From assembly GCF_018691265.1 (NCBI RefSeq), contig NW_024881324.1, forward strand, positions 8,001,730 to 8,065,729: a stretch of 64,000 nucleotides of DNA, written 5' to 3'. Source of the stretch: Tyto alba. Taxonomy: Eukaryota > Chordata > Aves > Strigiformes > Tytonidae. The notes beneath the pieces are model-generated. The model worked only from the letters and a program-made list of their open reading frames with translations, made no database searches and had not been told where the DNA came from. The position numbers and the translations under genes are program-made. Shown piece by piece: positions 1 through 13,359 of this stretch. Numbering within the stretch: the first letter of the stretch is position 1; each line of letters starts with the position of its first letter.

Positions 1-1674
1 ATTCCACTGGACTATTTGTTCCCTGTAAGCAGAGCAAAGTATCCTTAGCACAGCACTGCAACATTAAATAAAGAATGCTTCAACTGAAGGATTGAAACAC
101 ATTCTTCACACATCACAGTGAAACAAAAGAGGGGGGTAAGCTGTGGTAAAATTGAAGTAACAATATTTAATACTAATAGTAATTATCATTACTACTATTA
201 TTACTAGGGTTTTGGTGCAGCTTCTAGGCTGTACCAGCACCAGGCACTGTTTTCCCACAGAGCAGAAATGTAGGCAATTTCTGCCCTGAGGAGTTTACCT
301 GAGAATTAAATGTTTTTCCTGAGGGCCTGGAATGCTATTAGTTACACATTCGGGTAGTGGTGAGCGCAGTGGGGCCTAATTTAATTGCAGGCTTTTAGAT
401 AAGCGTAATATAAATTTTAAATAACATAATAATTGTAATAATAATTCTGTCAGGAGATGGTGCAAACCCATTTTCCTGTGTCTATAGGCTAACAGTCCTT
501 TTGGAAATTAGAGACTTCAGGGGAGAATGAGTTGAAATGATAATTGAAGGAAGCAATAAAACATGAATATGCTAAAATAGGGGATGAACTCCTAGGTTCT
601 GGCTTTGTGAAAGGAAAATATGCTGTCCCCAGGTTTATCTTTCAATCTTTCAATCTTTCAATTGTGTTTCCTCAGTCATATATATATATATATTTATGTA
701 TTTATACACATTTATTTTTAATTAATTTTCATACTTATATTTTTATATATATGTATATATATTTCTCCTCTGTCCCATGTCCCCCCGCCCCCTTGGGCAG
801 AAATGTGTGTTTTAAACCTGTGTTTGAGATTTCTGGATGTCCTGCTGAGACAAAGCTGCAGCAGTACAAAAGGGACGGGAGTGCCAAATGGACACAGCCC
901 TCCCCAGCTTTGCCAGCTGCTTCTCGCAGGCCCCTCCGCAGTGGCTGGAAGTGGATTTTAGGGGTTAGGGACACAAAAACATTGTTGAGGGAAGGAGGGC
1001 TTGAGAGGAAGCACTGCAGTTACCAGATCCATGGAATCTGGGGTACACGCTTGGATTCCCAGCCTATTTCTGTACCTCTTTTTTATCACATTGGGGAGAT
1101 ACCAGCATAAGGAAAGTCAAGTATGTATAAATATATTCAGACTTGCATCTGATCATTTAACAAAATCATTATCAGAGATTTATAAAGGCTTCTGTCCAAA
1201 CTTGTGGTGGGAAAGAAAGTACTGTTGAGCATTCAAAACTGTCAGAAAGCAAATATTACTACTATCTGGTTGACTTTCAACGTGACCAGGCTCATGCCTG
1301 CCCTTCACCACGTAGTGCCGTGCTGAGATACCACAGATACTCAAATTGAGGCAGCGAAGCAGCCTGCTGAGAAACAGGCAGTATAGGAGTTGAAGTGCGG
1401 TGCTAAACCAGTATAGAGGTGCTTGACTGTGTTTATACACACTGTGCAGGACAACGTAGATATATCCCAATTGTATACACTTCGAGTTGCCTCCTGTGGC
1501 AACATGGAATCTCAGAGAGACATGAATTAAAAGGGCATGTTAAAAATACCATTGATCTGGAAAGGGGTAAAATGATGTGGCAACATACAGAACGCATACC
1601 GTTATTTAATTTTGCTTACTGTGGAAGAGCCTCAGAGATGGCGAAGAGAAGGCTAACTTAAGTAGCTGAATAAA
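1..1674. other. intergenic AT-rich DNA, no gene seen
   Basis: No open frame here resembles a known protein. The longer frames run through AT-rich simple sequence and have no splice or codon pattern that supports coding. The only clear structure is the TA-rich tract near 680-765. Confidence 0.6.
678..766. repeat. TA-rich microsatellite
   Basis: A run of alternating TA dinucleotides grades into TTTA/TATAT-rich sequence. It is low-complexity DNA and likely polymorphic in length. Confidence 0.8.
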
Positions 1675-1689
1675 TGCCACAGTGGCCAA

Positions 1690-2450
1690 CGGGATTAATG
1701 CAGGGAAAGCATAACTGGATGCCAGTTTTTGTGTTATTCACACAACCTACTGGGATCTTAATTGGGTGCAACTGCTCAGAAAAAAAGATTCTGGCATTAC
1801 TGTGGAAAGCTCAGTGGACAGCAGTGTTGAACAAAATGCTAGTGGGAAAGAAAAAATCAGGCTGGAAATACTGTAATTCTCACAGAACAGTTATTTGCTA
1901 CATCTTGAATACATTGTTCAGTTCTGGGAACTCAACTGCAGAATAGATGTAGCAGATACAGATAGCATCTGGAGACAGGCAATGCAAATGATTAGGGGCC
2001 GAGAGAGAAAATTTTGTATCTGGCGAAATTGAAAAGATTAGACCTGTTTAGGGATGGTATGAAGAAAGGACATGATAGAGCTTTATACAAAATAATGAAT
2101 GGCACAAAGAAGATAAATCTACATTTATAGTCACCTTTTTTTTTTCATAATTTAAGAACAAGAGTTCATCCAGTGGAATTAAAAAGATACAAATTTGAAA
2201 GTGATGAAAAGAAATATTAGCTATTAAAGTGAAAGCATTCAGTGTTACATGAGATAAAATTTAAAAAAAGGATTAGTTTGTATAAAACGTGTAAAGGGAT
2301 TAGAAATCTTCATATTTTACTGCATAAGCCTGTCATTAAGCCAGAGAGGCAGGGGAAGGAGCGTTAATAGAAACTCCTTGTTGGGCATATTATTGAATTT
2401 CTTGAAACTTCTTCTGAAGCATCTATTGCTGGTGATTAGGGGGAGAAGAT
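1690..2450 (+). mobile_element. old, decayed CR1 LINE fragment
   Basis: The segment follows the order of the 3' half of an ancient CR1 reverse-transcriptase frame. A 'catcttgaatac' stretch near 1902 is followed by 'aaatgattagggg' near 1987. A 'gacatgatagagctttatacaaaataatgaatgg' type block near 2068-2102 matches the usual 'gatatgatagaggtctataaaatcatgaatgg' region. Next come 'aagaacaagagttcatccagtg' and a lysine-rich AT tail. Reading frames are broken throughout. The match is from memory of the consensus layout, not an alignment, so the edges are approximate. Confidence 0.6.
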
Positions 2451-2454
2451 ATGA

Positions 2455-3966
2455 CAACACATGATATTGGTTCTCATCTGATAGGTAGATTCACTTTCTC
2501 ATCCAGGAGGGACTAACGTGTGCCCCCCTCTTGCCCCCAGTCACCCGTTTGGGCCTGAGTGAACATCCTCTCCAATTGCACAGCACTGGGCGCTTCTCTT
2601 CTCACAGATCACCAAGGACTACACTGCCGGGAAACTGCAAACCCTTCTTTGTAAACTCATTTGCAAATCTGGCCTTTAGGGACTCGGGTATCAAAAGGCA
2701 CATCCATGTCACAGGCATAGTCCTGTATTTGTATGGTCCATGCTCTAAGTAATCCTACCAAGCACTGTCTGATTCCAGTCTGAAAACCTCTCAACTGCGG
2801 GAGCTAGTAACCCGCTGTGTGGTTCATACGTAACCCAGCTCAGGGGTAGACTGCATATGTGACCGTTAGTGTTTCTTCATATAGATGCAAACTTACTAGG
2901 TGAAAACCAACAGAAGCTAGGTACTTTGAAGGCAGAACATTTCCATTATTTTAATATGTTACAATACCCGGTCAATGAGTCACTTTTGAAATTTTCGCCT
3001 TAAGCCATGCAGTCATTAGTCATAAAAAACTCAAAAATCCTACTGAAGACATTAGGAGATTTTTTTTTTTTTTTTCCATAATCAATTAGATTCACCCATT
3101 TTAGGTCTGCTTTTTTCATATAGTGGGAGTTCAGTACAATGTACTAAATGTGCCTGGCAAAAAAAGTAGGGCCTTCATACCTCTTGGGAAAGATAGTAAC
3201 GTGGCAAGACCACACATACCCCAATATATTCATCCAAGTGAAAACTACTTATAACTCACACAGCCATTACTTATATATACATTTGAATCATGCTTAAATT
3301 TGATGTTGAATTATGATGCCAGTACTGCAGAGCACTACTATACCTGTTACCTTCTTGTTCTCTTATAAACTACATCATCCAAACAAGTCCTCAGGCTGAA
3401 GCTATCTGTTCAGTACACAGGAATCACAGTTTTTCCATGCTATTTGTGCATTAAACCAGTCTGAGATTGTTCAAGTAGATTGACCAACCTGTACTACACT
3501 TTAACAGATTCAAAATGTGCCCATCTTTTCTTGCCTCACATAAAAAAACCCAATTACTGGCTCACAGCTGGAGTCTGTGCAGCAATTTGGTACCAGTGAT
3601 GGCTGTTTCCCTTTGCATTTCTCATCCACATCACGAAACATTGATGGCACAGCTAAAGCAACTGCAGAAAAGTGTAACGATTGCATTTCAGTAGTCATTT
3701 GCCGTCAGCACTATCTGTATAATGGTTTGGGTTTTTTTGTTTTTTTTTTTATTTTCTTTGAGCCAGGATGAATTTCCATAAAAATGTTCATGAGCCATTA
3801 TAACTCCCAGCCCTGCCCCAAACAACAGTAAGGAAGAAAATACCAATCTAATGTGAGCTCAACTTTCCCTGGGATGTGATTCTGTGTCTATCAGTGGCAT
3901 GAAATTGGTAGAATTCACATTATGTACTAGCATCTCAATTTTCTTGAGGTATACTAATTCCCAGAG
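2455..3966. other. intergenic, no gene seen
   Basis: AT-rich unique sequence with T-runs near 3061 and 3738. No recognisable exon, RNA gene or repeat family. Confidence 0.5.
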
Positions 3967-4087
3967 GAAATAAATATTCTGTGTGATACAAAGGAGTTGG
4001 TAGGGTAATGTTAATTACATTGTGAAATAAATATTCTGTGTGATACAAAGGAGTTGGTAGGGTAATGTTAATTACATTGTGAAATAA
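3967..4087. repeat. perfect 57-bp tandem duplication
   Basis: The unit starting 'gaaataaatattctg' at 3967 begins again at 4024 with no mismatch over 57 bp. The start of a third unit ('gaaataa') is at 4081. Perfect identity implies a very recent duplication or an assembly artefact. Confidence 0.95.
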
Positions 4088-4443
4088 TATCAGAAGCCCT
4101 AATGCTTACAGCCCGCCTAATCACAGTTTGCTGCTTCTTAAAGTTTAAAAAAAATGAAACCAAGCAATCCAAACACTACAGTTTTTAGGTTTACAAAACT
4201 AAACCCGAGAAGCCAAAGAAAGACCCTATAGCTTTTCCTGTCAACTTCCTCTTTACTTTGAATTTATTATTTTCTTGTTTGTTGGTTAACTGCACATAAA
4301 GGAGCTAATGATGCATGTAGTAAGAAGGCCACTGCAGGCAGAATAATGTTGAATAAATGTTTCTGCATCACTAAGATCTGTAGGACCCAACAGTAATTTC
4401 AATATCTGAATCAATGATTTGTCATTAATTAATTATGACTTTC

Positions 4444-5513
4444 TGTCCTGGGTTGAGTGAATGGTGGAGTTTTTTGGTGGCAGGGGAGGGGGCTATCGGG
4501 ACGGCCCCCTGTGAGAAGCTTCTCGAAGCTCCCCCAGCTCCACGTCAGCTCCACTTCTGTTTGGAAACTGAGCCCATCAGCTGCGCCTCTGCGATAACGT
4601 GTTTAAGAAGGGATGTGGTGACGAGCAGTGGGACTGGTGAGGAGGAGTTGCTGCAGCTGCGTGAACACCAAGGTCAGTGGAGGAACGGAGGAAGAAAGGA
4701 GGGGGGAGGTGTGCCGGAGCAGAGACCCCCCTGTATCCTGTGGTGAGACGGCAGGGCGGCCCCCCCTGCCACCCATGGAGATCTACGGTGGAGCAGACAT
4801 TGATTTATGGCCTGTGGCTCCTGCTCGACTGATCAAGGTTCTGTACCCGAAGAAGGCCGGGGTCTCATGGGAAAAGGTAGCCCCACTGCTGTAATTCAGT
4901 GCTGGGAGGATTGCAGCATGCGGGGGAGTCCCACACCGGAGCAGCTCGGGAAGGGCTGCAGCCATGGGAGGGAATCCAGTCGGAGGAAGTTAGTGACCCA
5001 TGACGGAGCAGTGTGGGGAACGCTGCGGCCCATGGGAGGAATTCATGTCGGAGAAAGTTTGTGGAGGACTGTCTCCTGTGAGAGGGGGACCACGATGGAG
5101 CAGGAGGAACAAGTTCCAGGCACTCCCCTCACCGAAGATAAGCGAAGTGGCAGCACTGACTGCACCCCCCATTCCCTGCCCCTGCACTGCTGGGAGAGGA
5201 GGTAGAGATATCGGGAGCAGAGCTGAACCTGGAAAGAAGGGAGGGGTGGGGGGAAGGTGTTCTCAAGATGTGGCAATGCTTCTCACTGTCCTACTCTGTT
5301 ATGTGTTGTTACTGTCTGTAATAAATGTATGTTCTTTTTTTCTTCCCCTAACGAGTCTGACTTTTGCTCGTGACCATAAAGGGGAATTTTCTCCCCATCC
5401 CAGTCCTATCTCAAACCCCAAGCCTGGCTCTCTGTCCCTTCTCATTGCCGGAGGGGAAGGGAGAGAGAGGTGCTGCATTGTGGTTGGCTGCCAACCAGGC
5501 CTAAACCACGAAA
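4444..5513 (+). mobile_element. solo LTR of an endogenous retrovirus (ERVL-like), 1.07 kb
   Basis: The element starts TGTCCTGGGTT and ends CCTAAACCACGAAA, close to the start and end of a common avian LTR group (TGTCCTGG ... AAACCACGACA). It is flanked by the 5-bp direct repeat CTTTC at 4439-4443 and 5514-5518, a target-site size usual for ERVL. An AATAAA poly(A) signal lies near 5320, followed by T-rich sequence. No gag, pol or env is present, so it is a solo LTR left by LTR-LTR recombination. The usual terminal CA reads AA. It is longer than the 0.5-0.6 kb I would expect, partly through an internal tandem repeat near 4937-5070. Confidence 0.75.
4937..5070. repeat. degenerate 67-bp tandem repeat inside the LTR
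   Basis: Two units begin with 'cggagcag' at 4937 and 5004. They share, in order, a 'ctgc(a/g)gcc(c)atgggagg' block, a 'gtcggag(g)aaagtt(t/a)gtg' block and similar spacing. Further 'ggtggagcag' and 'gatggagcag' starts at about 4790 and 5094 suggest more decayed units. Confidence 0.6.
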
Positions 5514-5518
5514 CTTTC

Positions 5519-8500
5519 CTAAAATCAATTTTGCATATAGTAAAATAAATTTAACTGTTATGCTAATTGTTGCTTGCCTTGTGAAAAAAAATCCTTAAAT
5601 TATCTTATGGTAGAAGTCAATTGGAGAACCAAAATGAACAGAACAAAATTTTTGAAGAGGCAGTAACTCCAGGATTTGAAATCAATTTGAGGAGAAAGGA
5701 AGAATTTCAGAAAGGTATACATTGGTTAGGAAAAAAAAATACAGTTTTGAAATATTGTTTGTCAATTGAAGATAACTGGTACAGCTGACATTTAATTGGG
5801 AGTCTTCCTTTACTTTTTGTTATTTCCAGATTTACCCAATAAAACAAAATCTGGTTTTATTAGTATAATCAATAAAACTCTACTAAGGTTGGTTTAGGTC
5901 TTCACTCTTCCACTGCTTGTGGAGAGAGTATAGCACAGATCGACTATAGAGAGACTTTACTTTCCAACTCATCTGTAATAGCTAGGGTTGTATTTAGAAT
6001 TGTAAATCACAGTGGAGACTTGTAATACGGAAGGAAATGCATAATAACTGTTTGAAAGAGGATCATGTGCAAACAGCCAATTATCTCCTTCTGGAGCTTG
6101 TGCCATTGCCACTGACAGCTATTCTGTTCCATGCTGGTGGTGCTCTGCCAAATCAGATTTGTGTAAACCTGGTAGAAGGTAGAGCTTCTGAAAAAGTGAT
6201 AACTATTTTGCAGAACGAAACTTATTTTGAAATGGATGGAATAATGGAATGACTTTACTCTTAATGGAATGACTTTAGGTGGAATACGGAATCTACACTA
6301 ATGTGACACATAGACATTTGGTTTTGTTTTGAATGTTGTATTGTTTCCTTTGTTGATTATCTGGAACTGTTGGTAGTACTGTGGAAAATGACATTTCATA
6401 TTGCGCCCAAACAGTGACAAACTGTTTCATTGCAAACACGAGACAGTTTCATCTAAAAAATAAGATGCTTTAATCTGTACAAAGTAATGTTTGAATGTAT
6501 TTGAGAAAGAAAAAAAAAAAAACTACAACAAAACAACAAACCAAAACAAATAACAGAATGTTCTGAAAACTATTTTTGTTACATGATGCCTCATCTTAAA
6601 ACATAACTTGACATTTGACATGTCACTTATGGTTTTCATGTTTCAATGCCTGGTTGAACAGACAAGGCTATTTTTTACAACTTCATAGCACTTTAAGCTT
6701 AGGTGCGACGTTGTAGCTTTTGATTACTGGACCTATCTGGAAGTTTCAGGGAACATTTCAATCATCAATGGGAAAAACTTCCCTGACATGGATGAAAACT
6801 AGGGGAGAGGATGCCCAAAGGGTAAAGAATGCTGATACAGACTCCCGCATAGTTTTATAATGAAGAGTTAAAGAACACATGATTGAGCTAACAGTCCCTA
6901 TAACTCTAATTCTCATTGCCTGTGGTCACATCAATTTTGCTCATGTTGGTACTGGATAAGACTGTGGTGAGCTGCTAGCATATGTCCTACCCAGCTGTAT
7001 CTGGAAACCTGCTGGGTTTTCAGCAAACAACGCGTTTCCCCACATTTGCAGTAGGGACAGCTAGCATTTGCAGTGCGCTTGCTAAACTCCCGTTGATCAA
7101 AGAGCTAGTCGATGGCAGAAAAACATGTTGGCCCTATAACCCAGTTGTGTTTGAAATGTTGACACCTTGAAAGAGAAAGAAAAGAAGAGAAAGGAGTATG
7201 AAATAGGAGGAGGGACAAAAATTAGAAGGGGAACACAAAGCTTCTGGCATGGAGAAAATGTGTATTTCCAGTATGGAGTCCTGCAGTGCCAACACAGATC
7301 TGGCATGAAGGAGAAGGAGAAACCTACAGCTTAAGCAACACAGGATCAACAGCAGCATTGGCATGGAGAGGGGAGAAAAGGAAGAGAACCAGGTAGCAGC
7401 CTGATGGGAGAAGCCCGACTGGATGAAAAAACAGTGCAGAGACTATTAGGGCAGGATAAGCTTTCTGGGAAAAGGTGTGAAATGTGACATGAAAATACTA
7501 CCTCTAAGGAGTGTGGGGTGAGCCTCCTTTGGCGTGAGAATGGGGAGAATGGGACACCGTATGGGAAGCAAAAAGAAAATTATGACCATGCAGGGCATAT
7601 GAGGGAAATGAGGGCTATAAGCACCTGAAAGCAGAGATGACACGTGGGACACCTGTGGGGGAGAGAACCAGATGTGAGAAGCCTTTTCTGTCTCACATGC
7701 CACAGGGTGAATGACTCCTGAAATAGCCACAGTGGTTGTAATGAAAGTGTAATTTTTTGCATTTGAGGGTTACTGCAGCTAGTAGGGGATGGGTGTTATG
7801 GTAGCTATGTATGATGATACTTTACCAAGAGTCTCCTCAAGCTGTGTGGGAGACGAGTGGAGAAGGATCTCAGGGCCTGTCCAAAATGAGTCTTCAGTGC
7901 TGGTGTACTCCTCTCTCACACCTCAGCTCTCAGGGTGGTATACATGCCTCTGAGAAAGGGTCCTAGGCCTTTGATACAAAGTGTGGGTATCTCAAAATAC
8001 AGCTGAAAGAACCCACCACAATTAGCAGCATTGTTTTTACAGCGATATGTCTTTTTAACACATGAAAACTTGAAAAACAATATATTATGGTATGTGTTTG
8101 GACAATACATCATACATACAATCAATTTTTTCCAACTGGTTCAATCACTTTTGCCATCATGTTCCCACTTTTTGAAAAAATGTATAGTAAAACTACTACT
8201 TAATTGAAAGGAAGAAAAACTAATAAAAATAAGCGTTACACAAAGTACCTTGACACAAATTACCTTAAAGGGTTAGTGAATTCTATTTTTGCTTTTTAGG
8301 GCACTCTCATCTCAGATAGGTTTATATATTCCTAGCAGGAATAAATCCTGACTCATTTATACATATTTATTTAAAAATATCAGTCTACCAGGTTGATAAA
8401 GGATTATAAAATAATGATTTAGAATACTGTAAATCTGGAAACCTGATTCAGTATCATCTAAATGGAAATTACACACTTTGATAAGAAAGGAAGAAACTGC

Positions 8501-9704
8501 TTTCAGGTGATACATACTTACATTTTAAAGGACAGTTCTCTTTGAAAGCAGCTTAGAGGTTTGGAATTCTGGAAATAGCCTCAGAGGAGATTAATTGACA
8601 ACATGCAGGTGAATGGGTCAATTATACAAAACAGCTGATTTAATCACAGGGTTTCAAAGATTTGTCACTTTGACAGAGTAATAAAGAAGTGTATCATATC
8701 CTGTAGAAGCCATCAGACACTTTGGCCTTGCTACAAACATGACATCATCACACTTGAAAGATTTTCTGTGGTGATTATTAGTATATAGTATGGTTACAAT
8801 GACAGGTCTTTGCTGCAACAGGTAATCAGATTGCTTTCTCTGTATGCTTATGAATGCATCAATAGCAGATTTAAATATTTCAAGAATCAGTGGAGTTAAC
8901 AGTACAACTGACTTTTGAGAAAAATGCAAAACCACTGCAGTTCATCATGCCTGTAAAATTTTGTATATCATGCAAGTGTTTGCTTATCTACTGCTAAGCC
9001 CAGAAAGCTGGATACATTGTGAAGAGGGAGTGAAATGGGGCATTACAGATCTCTTGGCAGATGATGCAGTGTTTTACACAGAAGACGTGGCAAGCATTTC
9101 GTAGGTATCTGCGTGGCTGTTTTTTTGACGAGTGGTCATTTTTTTGATGAAGTGGTATTTCAAGAGCATCACTGGTGAATGCTACAGAACTGCAATTGTA
9201 CATACCCATCTGTGCACTTTTATGGGCATCATTACAAATCAGGATTATACAGGCTTCCTGAGATTGCCCATCCAAGCAGGATAACCAAAAGAGGATAGTT
9301 TGCTAATTTTCCTCTGCACACCTGCAGTATTATGCCTACAAAATAAAACATGCAGCATCTTATTCAGAAAACATGTTGAAAACCAGGTCCTCTATTACAA
9401 CGAAGACTGACAGAATCTGGAAGTGTTTCTGGCAATGTGCAGCTGGTGCAATCAGCTGGAAAATTTTCTAGAAGTGGTACTGAAAATGCTATCAATTTTT
9501 TTGCCTCTGTGTAAGCAGTATTAAATAGTCCCTGTCTGACCAGCCTCTGGTAAGGCTACAACAGCGTGTTGTTGCCACCTAGAGTCAGTTCATGAAAATA
9601 GAAATTCTGCATGTCTTTTTTTCCCCTCCACTTAAAGAAGAGAGAATCCTCCAACATACCCAGACATCTCCCACTCTGTCTCTTAGCACCAGTTTTTCCA
9701 CTAC
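5519..9704. other. intergenic, no gene seen
   Basis: AT-rich unique DNA. A purine-rich stretch at about 7160-7700 yields several minus-strand frames of low-complexity composition. Two minus-strand frames at 8654-8935 and 8994-9275 have more balanced composition, but no motif, family resemblance or start context, so I do not call them genes. Confidence 0.5.
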
Positions 9705-9728
9705 AAAAAAAAAAAAAAAAAAAAAAAA
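9705..9728. repeat. A24 homopolymer
   Basis: An uninterrupted run of 24 A residues. No retroposed gene body or poly(A) signal is recognisable just upstream. Confidence 0.9.
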
Positions 9729-12700
9729 CCGACAGATGCGTTTCCAACAAGATAACTACCTCTATGTGAAGTCCTGGAGAATGCAAGGCAGCCTGGAGCC
9801 TTACTTTCATTAGGGTCTGCAGAAACCACTTGCACCCATCAGCGATCTTGACCTTTGATGGTGGAAGCCCAGCTCTGGCCTCTTCAACTAAACCCACTCA
9901 GGAGCAGCAAGTGCATGTGGCGCGGTGCCCAGGCTAAGCAGGTGGCTGCTGGGGCCCTTTGCTGGCACGCAACCTGGATCTAGGGCCCCCACCCCACCTC
10001 CCTTTCCTTTCTTCAAACCACACAGCTCACATATCATTGCTTTTGGTCACGCAGAGATTTGGATACATGGCACGCATGGCCAGGAAGGGAGTAGAGGAGA
10101 TTATACATATTTAGGTCCTCTTCACTGAATGCCTGGTCCCTCTCACCTCCCATCTCTACCAGGTAAAAAGCCCCAGACATGAGCTTTTGCAATCTGCAAC
10201 TGCTTCACCAGACATTTCACAAAGATAACTCCTTGACTCAAAACTTTAGAAAGCTAAAATATCAGGACAGATAAATAATGAGGGTGAAGTGCTAGTTGAA
10301 AAAGTTAGGAAGCCATCTCAGGAAGAAATTCAGATCTTCCAAGTGTGTGGGAAAAATATTACAGGTCTGTATTTAGAAACCGTAGATGAAAGAAGAAAAC
10401 CAAGTGCTTCTGAAAAATATCAGTTCCATCAATTTCTTCAGGCTGAGTATGCTTTTGAGAGCAGATTTAAAATTCTACTAGAATAGATTTTCCTCTAGGA
10501 TCACTTGGTTTTGACATAATTCAGAACCATCAAGAATAATTCATGATACAAACATTCTGCTTTCACTGTCAGTAGGAAATGTCTTGGTCTCCATGACATA
10601 CGTAGCTATGTACTGAAATCTGTGGTATTTTTAAATTCCTGTAATTCTCTTTTTTTGCTGAGGGAAGTTACCATTTTGGTTGGCCACTTTAGATGGATAG
10701 GAGACAAATGCTCTGTTCTCTCCTGGAAACATGGCCAGGCTTCCTGTGACTTGTTATTCCCCACCTTCATTTAAGAAAATCACTCAAACTGACCAGCTAA
10801 CAGTTGTTCTGTCTTTGGATGAATAGCAATGAAAAGGTCTTCTTGAAAAAAGAAAGTATTACTTTCTCCTTTTGTTCCCCTAAAACCTGCCCAGTCCCTT
10901 TCTGAAAATGAACAAACTAGAGTTTTAGCTTAAGATACATTTTACAGAATATTCTGTAAGTAGAGATCGTCACAAACAAATGATACATCCACTGCTTGTT
11001 TGGGTGACTTTGACATTTTGAACACTCATGCAACATTGATTTCTCTTCTGCTTTTGAAATACATAGACTAAACTGTAATACCCAGACTGATTCAGAGGGT
11101 AAGGAGGGAACACAGTGAGCTTTTCAGTAATTCCTCCTAGCCAAACCTGGTGACAGATCACAGGTTTTATTTCACCAACCTGTTTTTACCACTCTGCTTA
11201 GGGCCACCATGGAGAGTTTTGAAGAGATCATTTTTCCTGACATAATTGGCAAAACTCTCTAAGGTAACCAAGCCTCCCATGGAAGAACAGAGTGCTTGTC
11301 GTGGGCATGAACACCATCATTTAAAAGCCAATGGCAGTGAGACCAGTTAAATGAGGTGCTTTACAATAAGAGTACAATGGCCCCCAGATATGACAAAGCC
11401 ATTTCAGACTTTAATTGGAAAGAAGCCTATATAAATATACTTCTCAGAAGGGCAGAACTGTAGGCATGGCTGGTAGTGGAAACCACTCAACTTGTAATTT
11501 TGCAGTGAAAGCTGCCAGACCAATTTACTGGGAGACTTGGAATTTTCCAAATTAAATAATACTGTAGGTAGAAAACCAGATGCTATCCTCTGCAGGCCAC
11601 TAAAGCAAAAATTTTCAAAACATATATTTCAGTAGTTTGTAAAAGTTTAAATAACAATAAATAAAAATAACTTATTTACAGTCTACTTTATAAGCCTTCG
11701 TTACCAAAATTGGGAGACCATGGAGGAGTTTATTGCTGGCTGTCTTGCTGAGAAAGATTGACCTTTGGCTCAGGTGTGCTCTCTAGCATGTGTTTAATCT
11801 GCCTCATAGGAAACATTCAAGCAGCACCTGTTCTTTTTCAAAAATACATGAACAAGTAAACCAAAGCTCAAATCAATATAAAATATAGATCTCATTATAT
11901 CTTAAATAGTCCTAAGGAGAAATTACTCACAAATGTTTATATCTAAAGCTTGAATTTCCCTGAGAAACAAATACATAAAGCAATAAGGCTTTTTAGCTAT
12001 GGAGAAGCTCAACATCACTAAGAGCAGCAACCTCTGCTCCTTCAAGTCTCAAAGGGGAAGGCTAACATGGGAAGTGGACAGAGTGAGGAGGTTTAATTTA
12101 TAAAATGTTGAAGGAGAGAAGGATGGTAACTGCATCTTTGAAAGATCTGGAATCGGAGGTGCAAAGCAAGACTTCTAGTTTTTGAGGAGTATTTATGCAA
12201 TCCCTCCTTCCCAGAGAAGACCATCAAGGCATGAAATCTAAGCAATGGCCACTTCTTTTTGAGCTCCTTTAGTTTCTCAGGCTGTTAGTGAAGCAGACAT
12301 GTAGAAATGAAACATAATCCTCATACTAGTAGATATCTGCTGGATGTTAATGTGATTTAAAAATCTATGTTGCTATAAACTTGAGTGCTTTCTTAATACA
12401 ATAATGCTTTATATCTGTCTCTGTCAACATCCATACAACCATCTAGCTACTCCTAATAACTTTTGAATCCATTGGGCAATTTCAGCTGAGATTAATAGAG
12501 GAAGTGTGCTTTCAAAAATATTAAATTCCTACCAGTTTTGTGGAAATAAGTGGCTAAGGAGGGTAGAAATAATACATTAATGCTCCCCATGGAAGGGAAA
12601 AGGTAGAAGCTCACCCTTTATTAAATGGTTGATTGTCTAACTGAGCAGGAGCCGTTAGTCGTGATTCTCATGGGACTACTTGCCATTTATTAGCCGCTCC

Positions 12701-12972
12701 TAACATGTGCAGGCACCGCTGTAGTCAGAGCTAAACCAAATCTCCAGGAGCAGTGCAAAGCTGGCACCAAGTGTTAGACTGGCATCTTCTTGGCTCTGCA
12801 GTGGTATTTTGCACTGTGGTTATCGGAGCACATGACCAAGGTAACAATAATGAATTTTGATTACAGTGGGTTAATCTTAGTTTTGCAACTCGTTTGATGG
12901 AGTAGGTTTTCCTCTGTAGTTCCTTAATACGGGCAGAGATGATCAGAAGTGCCAGTCTTGGTCAATGACATT
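9729..12972. other. intergenic, no gene seen
   Basis: Mostly AT-rich unique DNA with a short GC-richer patch at 9900-10020. I see no exon, RNA gene or repeat family that I can name. Confidence 0.5.
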
Positions 12973-13359
12973 GTCAGGGCCCTGAGGGCACCACCAGCCC
13001 TGCCTGTCCCTGCCTCAGCTGCTCTGGGGCTCCCCCCACCCTGCCCATGCACCAAGACCCCATTTCAACCCCCACCAGGGCTCCATCCCTAACCTCACCA
13101 GAGCCCAGGACCTCATTTCAACCCACTGGGGCTGTGAATCCCTGCCCCAGTGATGCCACAGCAGGGCCAGTCTCCAGCTCCCCACAGCCCTTCCCTTCCC
13201 TGCCATGGGCCCATCCCCATCCCCATGGAGCTGCCGGATGCCCGGGGCTGGTGCTGCCTCTGCCCAGGCTGTCTTGGCCAGGGCAGTGGGACAGGCCCTG
13301 GCTGATGGGCCCTGCCTGGCCACCCTGGGATTTCTCCCAGACCCTCGTTGTACCCTGAC
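12973..13359. other. GC-rich, CpG-poor block of unknown origin
   Basis: A sharply bounded C-rich segment inside AT-rich DNA. It opens with GTCAGGG (12973-12979) and closes with the inverted match CCCTGAC (13353-13359). It holds a degenerate duplication, with 'gacc(c/t)catttcaaccc' near 13055 and again near 13110. Frames over 100 codons exist on both strands, but they are proline- or glycine/tryptophan-rich products of composition. CpG is scarce, so it is not a typical CpG island. It may be a fragment of a mobile element I do not recognise. Confidence 0.5.

Noticed and set aside
4435..5548. Several plus-strand frames of 88-182 codons
   Set aside because: They lie inside the solo LTR, overlap each other in different frames and do not resemble retroviral proteins.
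8654..9275. Two adjacent 93-codon minus-strand frames
   Set aside because: Composition looks more balanced than the neighbours, but there is no motif, no splice pattern and no recognisable family.
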